Assembly: GCA_049317645.1 (NCBI GenBank)
Contig: JBMOHV010000005.1
Location: forward strand, 1 to 44,575
Source: SYHX01 sp049317645
Lineage (GTDB): Bacteria; Bacteroidota; Bacteroidia; UBA7662
DNA length: 44,575 bases
Direction: 5' to 3'
Part shown: positions 1 through 7,532 of the stretch, one piece after another
Position numbering within the stretch: position 1 is the first letter of the stretch
Layout: the number at the start of each line of letters is the position of its first letter
Program-made: the position numbers and the translations under genes
The notes under the pieces: generated by a model
What the model was told of the DNA's origin: nothing
What the model saw: only the letters and a program-made list of their open reading frames with translations
The model's database searches: none

Positions 1-3000
1 GTGACGATGACGGGTGGTTGTACGGGTGGCGCGAATACGATCACGGGCACGATCACGGTACTGCCCAATAACACCATTGCATTGAGCTCTGGTGCGGGTA
101 CGAACAATCAGGTGGTCTGCATGAACACTGCAATAACCCCCATCACTTTTGGGACAACAACTGCAACGGGTGCAACGGTGGCTGGTCTTCCTGCGGGCGT
201 AACAAGCAACTGGAGTGGCAATGTGGTCACGATTAGTGGTACACCAACCGTGACTGGATTTTTTGATTATACGGTCACGATGACGGGAGGCTGTACAGCG
301 GGGGTGAATACGGCCACGGGGCAAATCCGGGTGGATAACACGATCTTGTTGACATCGGGTGCGGGCAGCAACAATCGTTCTTTGTGTATTAATACGGCAT
401 TGAGCAATATTACGTATGGTACGACGGGGGCAACGGGTGCGGTGTTTTCGGGTCTACCAACGGGTGTGACGGGCAATTGGACGTCGAACGTGGTAACCAT
501 CACGGGCACGCCTTCGGTATCGGGAACCTTCAACTACACGGTAACCATGACGGGGGGATGTTCTGCTTCGCCGAACACTGCAACAGGTACAATCACCGTG
601 ATTCCGACGAATACGGCTACATTGAGTTCAGGTCCGGGTAGTGACAACAGGGTTTTGTGCATCAATACTTCCTTGATCAACATTACGTATGCCACTACCA
701 TTGCAACAGGATCAACAGTTACAGGCCTTCCTTCAGGAGTTACAGGCAGTTGGAACTCGAATGTGGTTACAATCAGTGGTACTCCAACAGTCTCAGGGAC
801 TTTTACTTATACGGTGACGATGACAGGTGGCTGTACGGGTGGCGTCAATACAGCAACAGGCAACATCACGGTGATTCCAGATATGGTGGCTGGATCCGCC
901 TCATCGGCACCAACTCTTTGCATTAATACTCCTTTGACGGCGATTACCCATACCACAACACGAGCAACAGGTATTGGACCAGCAACGGGCTTGCCAACAG
1001 GTGTTACGGCTGCATGGTCAGGCAATGTTATCACAATAAGCGGTACTCCATCCGTTTCGGGAACATTTAATTATTCAATCCTCTTAACTGGCGGTTGTGG
1101 TACGGTGAATGCGACAGGTACCATAATAGTTAGACCAAATAACACAATTACTTTGAGCTCGGGGGCGGGTAGTAACAACCAAGTTGTTTGTATCAATACC
1201 GCGTTAGGAATTCTCACCTATGGCACCACCATCGCTACCGGTGCCGAGGTTGCAGGCCTTCCGTCAGGGGTAACAGGATCTTGGAATGCCAACGTGTTAA
1301 CCATCAGTGGTACGCCAACGGTGTCCGGAACCTTTGGGTACACGGTGACGATGACGGGTGGTTGTCCAGGCGGTTTCAATACGACGACAGGAAGCATAAT
1401 CGTCAATCCAACGAACACCATCGCCTTGACATCTTCGGCGGGCACCAACAACCAAAATTTATGCATTAATACGCCCATAAGTCCCATTACCTGGGTGACA
1501 ACCGGTGCAACCGGTGCAACTTTCGCGGGTTTACCTACCGGTGTTAGTGGGCAATGGGCCACCAATGTGGTCACGATCAGCGGATCTCCTTCGGTGAGTG
1601 GGACGTTCAATTTTACCGTGACCATGAGCGGGGGCTGTACGGGCGGTGCGAATACATCAACTGGATCGTTGATTGTCCGACCCAATAACACCATCACTCG
1701 AACCTCGGCGGCTAGAACCGATAGCCAATTGGTCTGCAAGGATAGTTTACTCACCAACATCACCTATGCAACAACCGGGGCCACCGGGGCCACCATAGCC
1801 GGTCTGCCTCCTGGAATTACCGGGGTTTGGGCGAATAACGCGGTCACGATTAGCGGGGTTCCTACCCAAACCGGTATCTATGTCTATACGGTCACCATGA
1901 CCGGTGGTTGTACGGGGGGGGTAAATTTCCGAAACGGGGTTATCACCGTCTCGTTGAATTCAATCTTTTTGACCTCGACCCAAAATTTCCGAAACGAATC
2001 GGTCTGTGTGAATACCCCGATGGATACCATTGTTTTTTTGTCCATAGGCGCAACGGGTGCTCAGTATTTTGGTTTGCCACCAGGAGTGAATGGTTATTTT
2101 AACAACGATACCATCCGTCTATATGGCACTCCGACGGTGGTTGGGATTTATAATTATATTGTTACGTTGGCCGGAGGCTGCGACGCGGGAGCGGGCAATT
2201 CCGGTCAGGGAACCATTACGGTTTTGCCCAACAATACCATCGTTTTATCTTCAACACAGGCGACTGTGGACCAGGCCTTGTGCGAAGGAACGCCCCTCAC
2301 TTTGGTCAATTACGCAACAACAGGCGCCACGGGAGCGCAGTTTTTGGGCTTGCCTCCGGGGGTGAATGGGTCATGGAATAACAACGTTGTTAGTATTTCC
2401 GGTTCACCCACGCTGCCAGGAACTTATATTTATACGGTTAGCATGACAGGGGGTTGTACCGGCGGGGTTAATACGGCGAGTGATACCATCGTCGTCCACC
2501 CCAATTACAGCTATACCTTGCTTTCGTCGGCAGGGACTTTAAATCAAAATTCAGCTTGTCTGGGTATTGGTATCCAGCCCATCATTTTTGGAACCACGCA
2601 GGCCACCGGGGCTGTATTTACCGGATTGCCTCCGGGTGTGACGGGGCAATGGCGCAACGATTCGATTGTCATCGAAGGGACGCCGTTGGCTCAAGGCACG
2701 TTTCTGTTTCGATTTACCCTTACCGGGGTCGGTCCGGGTGCATGCATGGCAGGACCGCGAATCTTGAACGACACGATTGGTGTTTCTCCGAATTCTTTGG
2801 CCATTTTGTCGGGTTCCAGCGCTCAAACGCTTTGCGTGAATACACCCATGGCTCCAATTATTTACCGAACGATTGGTTCAACAGGTGCAACGTTTAGCCA
2901 ATTGCCAGCCGGAATAACCGGTGTCTGGCGCAATGATTCAATTATTATTAGCGGCACACCCACGGCGACGGGGACCTATAATTTTGTTATATCACCCAAC

Positions 3001-4251
3001 GGGTGCGGGGGGGCTGTGGGTGCTACTACCGGTACGCTAACAATACGTGCGATTAATACGATTTCTTTGATAACCGCTATCTCCACTTCCAATCAGACCG
3101 TTTGTCGAGGTTCAGCCATTGCGACCACTCGCTACCAATTAGCCGGACCGGCCGTGGGTGTATTGTTTTATGGCCTTCCTCCAGGGGTGAATGGGTCTTT
3201 TGACGCAAATTCACGGGTTGCCACCATCACCGGTACCCCACAGGTTCGCGGGTTGTTTAGGTACAATTTGGTCCTGTTTGGAGGCTGTTCCGGAGGTTCT
3301 ACCAATCAAATAAGCGGGACCATCACGGTCAATCATAACACCATTTCGTTATCGCGCAAAAGCGCCACCCTTAGCGCCCCGGAAATTACGACCAACACCC
3401 AAACGCGTTGTGTTGGAAGGCCTATTCAGCCTATTGTCTACACCTTGGGGGGTGGTGCGACCGGTGCCAATGTGACCGGTTTGCCAACGGGAATTTTGGC
3501 AGGATTTGCGTCCAGTGTTTTGACGATTAGTGGCACGTGTACCATACCCGGAACCTATACGTACACGGTCACGATGACGGGAGGATGCACCGTTGGCCAG
3601 ACGGTACCGACCGGCACCCTCACAATCGTTGACTCTATTCGTTATCAAAGGGTTTCGCCTAGCAGCGGGGATACGGTCAACCAATTTACGCCGATTGATA
3701 CGGTGCGTTACAAAGCTCTAAGCGGTGCCAACGGCGCGTTGTTCTCTGGCTTGCCCCAAGGCGTGGTGGGGCAGTGGAGTGGTTCGGACAGCACGGTCAT
3801 TATTCGAGGAATTCCTGTAGTCAATGGAACCTTTGTTTACAAAGTGACCTTTGCCGGACCTTGCATGACGGGCCGGGGGAATATTGCGACGGGGACTATT
3901 CGGGTTAATCCGGTGATGCCGGTGGTTGGCAAAGGGGGAGGGGGAACCGACCGCGATACATCCGAAGCTCCGATGCCAGATTCTTTATGGATGGTTTATC
4001 CGGTTCCAAGCGAAGGGATGATTTGGGTTCGTGGAACGGGAGGACTGCGCCAGGCCTTGCTGTTTGTGGAAGATATGGCCGGCCGACAGATTCTCACTGG
4101 TGCTTGGTCGCAGGATACCGGCGAGGTTGGTGTCGGCGGAGAAATTGGTTGGAATGTTTCGGAATTAGCTCAGGGAGCGTATTACCTACGAATTCAGCCT
4201 TTGGATTCTGCGTTGCCTTCTCAAAGGTTACGTTTTCAGCTGGCTCGATAA
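1..4251 (+). CDS. Giant Ig-like-repeat surface protein with C-terminal T9SS sorting domain (5' end outside window)
   Basis: The reading frame is open from the first base to a TAA at 4249-4251, so the 1416 residues visible are the C-terminal part of a longer protein. Residues 24-1304 are 14 tandem repeats of 86-99 residues, preceded by the end of another. Each runs roughly: NTIxLSSG, a first Cys, an ATGA stretch, GLPxGVxGxW, an ISGTPTxxGTFxYTV stretch, GGC, then TGxITV. This resembles putative-Ig / PKD-like beta-sandwich modules of bacterial adhesins, and the two Cys per repeat could form a disulfide. A Gly-rich linker (about 1305-1326) leads to a C-terminal domain (about 1327-1416) with YPVPSEG and a GAYYLRI strand, typical of a type A T9SS sorting signal. 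It is therefore probably exported by T9SS and fixed to the cell surface or released. Ligand and role are unknown. The stop lies 11 bases from the stop of the convergent acetyltransferase gene. Confidence 0.85.
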   Translation: MTMTGGCTGGANTITGTITVLPNNTIALSSGAGTNNQVVCMNTAITPITFGTTTATGATVAGLPAGVTSNWSGNVVTISGTPTVTGFFDYTVTMTGGCTAGVNTATGQIRVDNTILLTSGAGSNNRSLCINTALSNITYGTTGATGAVFSGLPTGVTGNWTSNVVTITGTPSVSGTFNYTVTMTGGCSASPNTATGTITVIPTNTATLSSGPGSDNRVLCINTSLINITYATTIATGSTVTGLPSGVTGSWNSNVVTISGTPTVSGTFTYTVTMTGGCTGGVNTATGNITVIPDMVAGSASSAPTLCINTPLTAITHTTTRATGIGPATGLPTGVTAAWSGNVITISGTPSVSGTFNYSILLTGGCGTVNATGTIIVRPNNTITLSSGAGSNNQVVCINTALGILTYGTTIATGAEVAGLPSGVTGSWNANVLTISGTPTVSGTFGYTVTMTGGCPGGFNTTTGSIIVNPTNTIALTSSAGTNNQNLCINTPISPITWVTTGATGATFAGLPTGVSGQWATNVVTISGSPSVSGTFNFTVTMSGGCTGGANTSTGSLIVRPNNTITRTSAARTDSQLVCKDSLLTNITYATTGATGATIAGLPPGITGVWANNAVTISGVPTQTGIYVYTVTMTGGCTGGVNFRNGVITVSLNSIFLTSTQNFRNESVCVNTPMDTIVFLSIGATGAQYFGLPPGVNGYFNNDTIRLYGTPTVVGIYNYIVTLAGGCDAGAGNSGQGTITVLPNNTIVLSSTQATVDQALCEGTPLTLVNYATTGATGAQFLGLPPGVNGSWNNNVVSISGSPTLPGTYIYTVSMTGGCTGGVNTASDTIVVHPNYSYTLLSSAGTLNQNSACLGIGIQPIIFGTTQATGAVFTGLPPGVTGQWRNDSIVIEGTPLAQGTFLFRFTLTGVGPGACMAGPRILNDTIGVSPNSLAILSGSSAQTLCVNTPMAPIIYRTIGSTGATFSQLPAGITGVWRNDSIIISGTPTATGTYNFVISPNGCGGAVGATTGTLTIRAINTISLITAISTSNQTVCRGSAIATTRYQLAGPAVGVLFYGLPPGVNGSFDANSRVATITGTPQVRGLFRYNLVLFGGCSGGSTNQISGTITVNHNTISLSRKSATLSAPEITTNTQTRCVGRPIQPIVYTLGGGATGANVTGLPTGILAGFASSVLTISGTCTIPGTYTYTVTMTGGCTVGQTVPTGTLTIVDSIRYQRVSPSSGDTVNQFTPIDTVRYKALSGANGALFSGLPQGVVGQWSGSDSTVIIRGIPVVNGTFVYKVTFAGPCMTGRGNIATGTIRVNPVMPVVGKGGGGTDRDTSEAPMPDSLWMVYPVPSEGMIWVRGTGGLRQALLFVEDMAGRQILTGAWSQDTGEVGVGGEIGWNVSELAQGAYYLRIQPLDSALPSQRLRFQLAR
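70..3912 (+). repeat. Fourteen tandem protein-coding repeats of about 270 bp
   Basis: Repeat starts, judged from the protein, fall near bases 70, 337, 610, 883, 1141, 1414, 1687, 1957, 2233, 2506, 2794, 3055, 3337 and 3634. All spacings are multiples of three, so gain or loss of a unit keeps the frame. Units in the first third share long phrases (for example YTVTMTGGC recurs), while units after about 1690 are more diverged in sequence and length. This looks like recent homogenisation or duplication at the upstream end. Unit boundaries are my own choice of phase. Confidence 0.85.
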
Positions 4252-4262
4252 AGTTCGATTCC

Positions 4263-4853
4263 CTAGACCGATGAGTTAGGGATTTTGGAGACCTTGCCTT
4301 GATCAAGGCGATAGGCTTCTCCGCTTTCGGGACAAGTTGCAAGGCCTTGTTCGTCAAAGAGGAGTTTGTGTCCAAATTCGCTCATCCAGCCCATTTGCCG
4401 GGCCGGATTGCCAACCACCAGGGCGTAGTCGGGGACCTGTTTGGTGACCACCGCACCTGCGCCTATGAATGCAAATTGGCCGATATCATGCCCGCACACA
4501 ATGGTAGCATTGGCTCCAATGCTGGCACCCCGGCCAACCCGGGTTTGGGCGTATTGCCCGCGTCGGTTGACTGCAGATCGGGGGTTGACCACATTGGTAA
4601 AAACGCAGGATGGACCCAAAAAAACATCGTCATCGCAGATGACGCCGGTGTAGAGGCTGACATTGTTCTGAATTTTGACATTGGAACCAAGGACGACCCC
4701 GGGTGATATAACAACATTTTGACCAATGTTACAGCGCTCTCCGACCATAGCATCGTTCATGATATGAGAAAAATGCCAGACCTTGGTTCCTTCACCAAGG
4801 GTCGCGCCTTCATCTACGACCGCGGTCGGATGTATAAATACTTGGTTGTTCAT
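4263..4853 (-). CDS. WbpD/WlbB-type UDP-amino-sugar N-acetyltransferase (left-handed beta-helix)
   Basis: This 196-residue protein is built mostly of hexapeptide repeats (for example IHPTAVVDEGATLGEGTKVW, VISPGVVLGSNVKI, ASIGANATIVCG), the signature of left-handed parallel beta-helix acyltransferases. The ending, with GAGAVVTKQVPDYALVVGNPARQMGWMSEFG followed by a short CPESGEAY tail, matches the WbpD/WlbB group. That group acetylates the 3-amino group of UDP-2-acetamido-3-amino-2,3-dideoxyglucuronate using acetyl-CoA in the cytoplasm. It lies 32 bases downstream of thymidine kinase on the same strand and is probably co-transcribed with it. The other Wbp steps (dehydrogenase, oxidase, aminotransferase) are not in the window. 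The exact substrate is inferred from family resemblance; another sugar nucleotide is possible. Confidence 0.8.
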   Translation of the reverse strand: MNNQVFIHPTAVVDEGATLGEGTKVWHFSHIMNDAMVGERCNIGQNVVISPGVVLGSNVKIQNNVSLYTGVICDDDVFLGPSCVFTNVVNPRSAVNRRGQYAQTRVGRGASIGANATIVCGHDIGQFAFIGAGAVVTKQVPDYALVVGNPARQMGWMSEFGHKLLFDEQGLATCPESGEAYRLDQGKVSKIPNSSV

Positions 4854-4885
4854 CGAAAAATTGTATGAATGCGGGTTGGAAAAAA

Positions 4886-5557
4886 TTAGAAAAAACCGGG
4901 ATCGGAATTGGCTTGGCTCAAGGCTCGGTTAAAACAGGGTCTGCACAGGGGGCGGTAATGTTCTTCGGCGCCCAAAACCCGCGTCGATTGCAACGATGTA
5001 TGTCGATGAGAGTGAGAGGCTTCGTGCCCACAATCGGAACAGATTGCCCTCACCTTGGTGACTTCTTCGGCGACCGCCATCAGAGCGGGCATCGGCCCAA
5101 ACGGTTGACCCAAAAAATCCATATCCAAACCAGCGATCAGGACGCGATGGTTTTGACGACTCAAAAGCAAGGCGACTTTAATCAGATCTTGATCAAGGAA
5201 TTGGGCTTCGTCAATGCCAATTACCAGACTTTCGCCTACATCCTGGGATGTGTTATGGTTTTGTTGGTTAATGAATTCCGTAATCTGACTGGAATGATGA
5301 ATGTTATGGCAAGGAATGCTGTTGCGGTTATGGGAAACAACGGCGTCAGCGTCGTAACGCTTGTCAAATTCGGGCTTGAAAATCAAAACCCGCAGACCTG
5401 CTAACTCAGCCCTGCGCAGTCGCCGGATGAGTTCCTCGGTTTTTCCCGAAAACATCGAACCGGTGATCACTTCGATGCTACCCCGAACCTGAGGTTTGGA
5501 AGGATTCACGCCTGGATTCATCGCCTCAAGATAGCGAGGGGCGAGCCTATGACCCAA
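4886..5557 (-). CDS. tdk: Thymidine kinase (type II, zinc-containing)
   Basis: It phosphorylates thymidine to dTMP in the pyrimidine salvage pathway, in the cytoplasm. In 223 residues I see the P-loop GSMFSGKT at about 33-40, the DEAQF Walker B / catalytic Glu segment at about 116-120, a lasso-type segment with GLDMDFLGQPFGPM, and two zinc Cys pairs, C173-x2-C176 and C205-x2-C208. The stretch between the Cys pairs is shorter than in many relatives but keeps the G-x-E-x-Y nucleoside-binding feature (LGAEEHY). The start at 5557 is uncertain: an in-frame ATG at 5521 gives a leader length closer to relatives. The gene is divergent from mraZ; no consensus promoter is seen for it. Confidence 0.93.
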   Translation of the reverse strand: MGHRLAPRYLEAMNPGVNPSKPQVRGSIEVITGSMFSGKTEELIRRLRRAELAGLRVLIFKPEFDKRYDADAVVSHNRNSIPCHNIHHSSQITEFINQQNHNTSQDVGESLVIGIDEAQFLDQDLIKVALLLSRQNHRVLIAGLDMDFLGQPFGPMPALMAVAEEVTKVRAICSDCGHEASHSHRHTSLQSTRVLGAEEHYRPLCRPCFNRALSQANSDPGFF

Positions 5558-5595
5558 ACCGAACGGGGTACAGGCCCCATCGCGGGTCCTGCTGC

Positions 5596-5616
5596 GGGCT
5601 CCTAGCCCAGTGGGCT
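5596..5616. promoter_or_regulatory. Overlapping dyads upstream of tdk and mraZ
   Basis: AGCCCA-G-TGGGCT at 5604-5616 is a perfect 13-base hyphenated palindrome. Its left arm can instead pair with GGGCT at 5596-5600 (GGGCT-cct-AGCCC). The two stems exclude each other. The dyad sits next to the DnaA box at 5618 and could be an operator or, in a tdk transcript, a leader structure. Function is not known. Confidence 0.4.
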
Positions 5617-5617
5617 T

Positions 5618-5626
5618 TGTGGATAA
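5618..5626 (-). promoter_or_regulatory. Exact DnaA box (TTATCCACA) in the tdk|mraZ control region
   Basis: The top strand reads TGTGGATAA, the reverse complement of the canonical DnaA box TTATCCACA. It lies 70 bases before the chosen mraZ start and 7 bases before the first MraZ box. By eye the only other exact copy in the window is at 27228-27236. DnaA is known to act as a transcription factor at such boxes in other bacteria; binding here is inferred. Confidence 0.5.
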
Positions 5627-5632
5627 GTTTTG

Positions 5633-5667
5633 TGGGGGAAAGTGGGATATAGTGGGAAAAAGTGGTT
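5633..5667 (+). promoter_or_regulatory. MraZ box array: four TGGNN repeats at exact 10-bp spacing
   Basis: TGGGG at 5633, TGGGA at 5643, TGGGA at 5653 and TGGTT at 5663 are spaced exactly 10 bases apart, one helical turn. This is the known layout of MraZ operators (TGGGN repeats separated by 5 bases) upstream of mraZ, through which MraZ controls its own dcw operon. The array ends 28 bases before the GTG at 5696. It therefore argues against translation starting further upstream, within the repeats. Confidence 0.8.
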
Positions 5668-5695
5668 AATTCGTACCTCAGAATCACCAACCATC

Positions 5696-6151
5696 GTGAC
5701 GCAACTCATCGGAGAATTTCCATTGAAACTGGATGCCAAGTCCAGGATCAGCCTGCCGGCCGGCTTGCTGCGGCAGGTGCCTGCCGAATCAGCGGACAAA
5801 TGGGTGATTAACCGTGGATTTGAGGCTTGTTTGGTGCTTTATCCGGCTCCGGAATGGGAATCCATGGTCGCAGAGCTGGGTCAGTTGAATCCGTATGTCC
5901 GCGAAAACAGGGAATTTCTCAGGTATTTCCTCCGAGGAGCGACCTCTTTGGAATCGGATTCGGCTCATCGCCTTCTTTTGCCCAAGCCCTTGCTGCAATA
6001 CGCGGGCATCGACAAAGACTTGGTTCTCTTTGGGCATTTGAACCGCCTGGAAATTTGGTCGGAGCAGGCCTACCTGCGCATGCTCGACCAGGAACCCCAG
6101 GATTTCTCGGCCCTTGCCGAGCGGGTGATGGGAGGAAAATGGAATGGATAG
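5696..6151 (+). CDS. mraZ: Transcriptional regulator MraZ
   Basis: MraZ is a DNA-binding autorepressor of the division and cell wall operon, and forms ring-shaped oligomers of a doubled AbrB-like fold. This 151-residue protein shows both copies of the conserved DxxxR motif: D13-AKS-R17 (KLDAKSRISLPAGL) and D88-SAH-R92 (HRLLLPKPLL), plus the LEIWSEQ ending of the second half. I chose the GTG at 5696 because it places the protein start just before the conserved IGEF segment and leaves the MraZ boxes untranslated. A longer frame from a TTG at 5630 would run through those boxes and add 22 unconserved residues. It overlaps rsmH by 8 bases and is the first gene of the cluster. Confidence 0.93.
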   Translation: MTQLIGEFPLKLDAKSRISLPAGLLRQVPAESADKWVINRGFEACLVLYPAPEWESMVAELGQLNPYVRENREFLRYFLRGATSLESDSAHRLLLPKPLLQYAGIDKDLVLFGHLNRLEIWSEQAYLRMLDQEPQDFSALAERVMGGKWNG

Positions 6152-7136
6152 CCCTTTTTATCATCAACCTGTTATGCTGGACGCCTGCTTGGATGCCCTG
6201 CAAATCAGGGCGGATGGGGTTTATGTGGATTGCACCTTGGGCGGTGGGGGTCATGCAAGGGCTATCCTTGGCCGTTTGGGACCCCAGGGTCGGCTTTTTG
6301 GGATCGATCAGGACCCGGACGCTCTCCAAAGGGCGGCCCAAGGTTCGCCCGATTACGGTCCCGGCTTGACCGAGGACCCTCGATTTACCCTCATTGACGG
6401 CAATTTCTCGCAGATGGAACGCTTTCTGCAATGGCACGGGGTTTCCACCGTTCAGGGAATCCTCGCCGATTTGGGGGTATCATCCCATCAGTTGGACGAA
6501 GAACAAAGAGGTTTTGCCTTCCGCCATGAATCATCCCCCCTGGATATGCGCATGGATCGTCGGGGCGGGGTTACCGCCGAGGATTGGTTAAAGACCGCCG
6601 AGCAAAGCGAAATGGCGGAGGTATTTTATAGGTACGGTGAGATTCGGCCATCCCGAGCGCTGGCCTTGGATGTGGTCAAGGCGCGTAGCGAGGGTGGTAT
6701 CTCGACCACCGGTCAGCTCAAGGCCTTGGTCATGAAGTATGTGGGACAGGAAAAGCCATCTCGCTTTGTGGCCAGGGTTTTTCAGGCCATTCGAATTCAC
6801 CTCAACCAGGAGTTGGACAGCCTATGCGCCCTGTTGGAGCAATCGGCGAGGCTTTTGGCCCAAGAAGGTCGCTTGGTGGTCATGAGTTACCATTCCTTGG
6901 AGGACCGTTTGGTCAAAAACTACATCAACCACGGCAGCCTGGATGGCAAAGCGCGCAAGGATTTGTACGGTCATCCCCTCCGACCCTTTGACCCCATCCG
7001 GGGACGTTTTGTGACGGCGGATGAAGAAGAATCCGTCCAAAATCCCCGTTCACGCAGCGCCCGCCTACGGGTTGGGGTCCGCAACGATTTGACCTGGAAA
7101 CAGTGGCAGGAACGATTGAGCCAAGCCGTGTTATGA
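6144..7136 (+). CDS. rsmH: 16S rRNA (cytosine-1402-N4)-methyltransferase
   Basis: RsmH (formerly MraW) methylates N4 of C1402 in the decoding site of 16S rRNA, using S-adenosylmethionine. The 330-residue protein has the expected start (YHQPVMLDACLDAL), the SAM-binding loop CTLGGGGHA at about 30-38, the DLGVSSHQLDEEQRGFAFR segment, LDMRMD, and the late YHSLEDRLVK motif. The length is normal. It begins inside the end of mraZ with GGAGG about 8 bases before its ATG, one of the few Shine-Dalgarno-like sites here, and its stop overlaps the ftsL start (ATGA). Confidence 0.97.
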   Translation: MDSPFYHQPVMLDACLDALQIRADGVYVDCTLGGGGHARAILGRLGPQGRLFGIDQDPDALQRAAQGSPDYGPGLTEDPRFTLIDGNFSQMERFLQWHGVSTVQGILADLGVSSHQLDEEQRGFAFRHESSPLDMRMDRRGGVTAEDWLKTAEQSEMAEVFYRYGEIRPSRALALDVVKARSEGGISTTGQLKALVMKYVGQEKPSRFVARVFQAIRIHLNQELDSLCALLEQSARLLAQEGRLVVMSYHSLEDRLVKNYINHGSLDGKARKDLYGHPLRPFDPIRGRFVTADEEESVQNPRSRSARLRVGVRNDLTWKQWQERLSQAVL

Positions 7137-7528
7137 GCGCAGCCAAGCCAAAATCTACCTCCTGGAATCTCTGGACCCTCTTGGACCCAGAACGTTGGGT
7201 TCAGCCTGATTTGTTGCGTCGACACGGTCTTTTTGGGATCTATTTGATAACGCTGATGATTTTGTACATCGCACATATTCATCGCTGTGAAAGCTTGGTT
7301 CGTAACATGAGTTTGCTCGAAAAAAGCAACCAAGAACTCCGGTCCCAATACCTCTTTTTGAAAACAGAATTGGTGAGTCTTGGGCAATTGGAGCGCGTCT
7401 CGCAAAGAGCATTGGCCATGGGCCTGTTTCCCCTGCGGGTTCCACCCCTGGCCCTTAACCGCAGCGTGCGCGAAAACGAAATACGCCGCACTTCCCAATC
7501 TTCAACTAGTTCCAAATCAAGACCCTAG
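7133..7528 (+). CDS. ftsL: Cell division protein FtsL-like
   Basis: FtsL is a small bitopic membrane protein that joins FtsQ and FtsB-type partners in the divisome and helps activate septal peptidoglycan synthesis. The sequence is poorly conserved and the call rests on position between rsmH and ftsI plus architecture: 131 residues, a cytoplasmic N-terminus of about 31 residues, one membrane segment (about 32-49, LFGIYLITLMILYIAHI), then a helical, probably coiled-coil region (about 50-90, SLLEKSNQELRSQYLFLKTEL), and a Ser-rich tail. The ATG at 7133 overlaps the rsmH stop as ATGA, favouring it over an upstream start. ftsI begins 4 bases after the stop. Confidence 0.8.
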   Translation: MSAAKPKSTSWNLWTLLDPERWVQPDLLRRHGLFGIYLITLMILYIAHIHRCESLVRNMSLLEKSNQELRSQYLFLKTELVSLGQLERVSQRALAMGLFPLRVPPLALNRSVRENEIRRTSQSSTSSKSRP

Positions 7529-7532
7529 GCCA

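Noticed and set aside
70..3912. CRISPR array or transposon repeats
   Set aside because: The repeats are long, contiguous, all in one reading frame and without spacers; they encode protein modules.
4865..5404. Plus-strand open frame opposite tdk
   Set aside because: It is antisense to thymidine kinase, whose P-loop, Walker B and zinc motifs are intact; the antisense product has no recognisable features.
5618..5626. Chromosomal replication origin
   Set aside because: Only one exact DnaA box is present here, without the box cluster, AT-rich unwinding element or nearby dnaA or dnaN expected at oriC; a regulatory role is more likely.
5630..5695. Upstream TTG start for mraZ
   Set aside because: It would translate the MraZ operator repeats and add residues that family members do not have.
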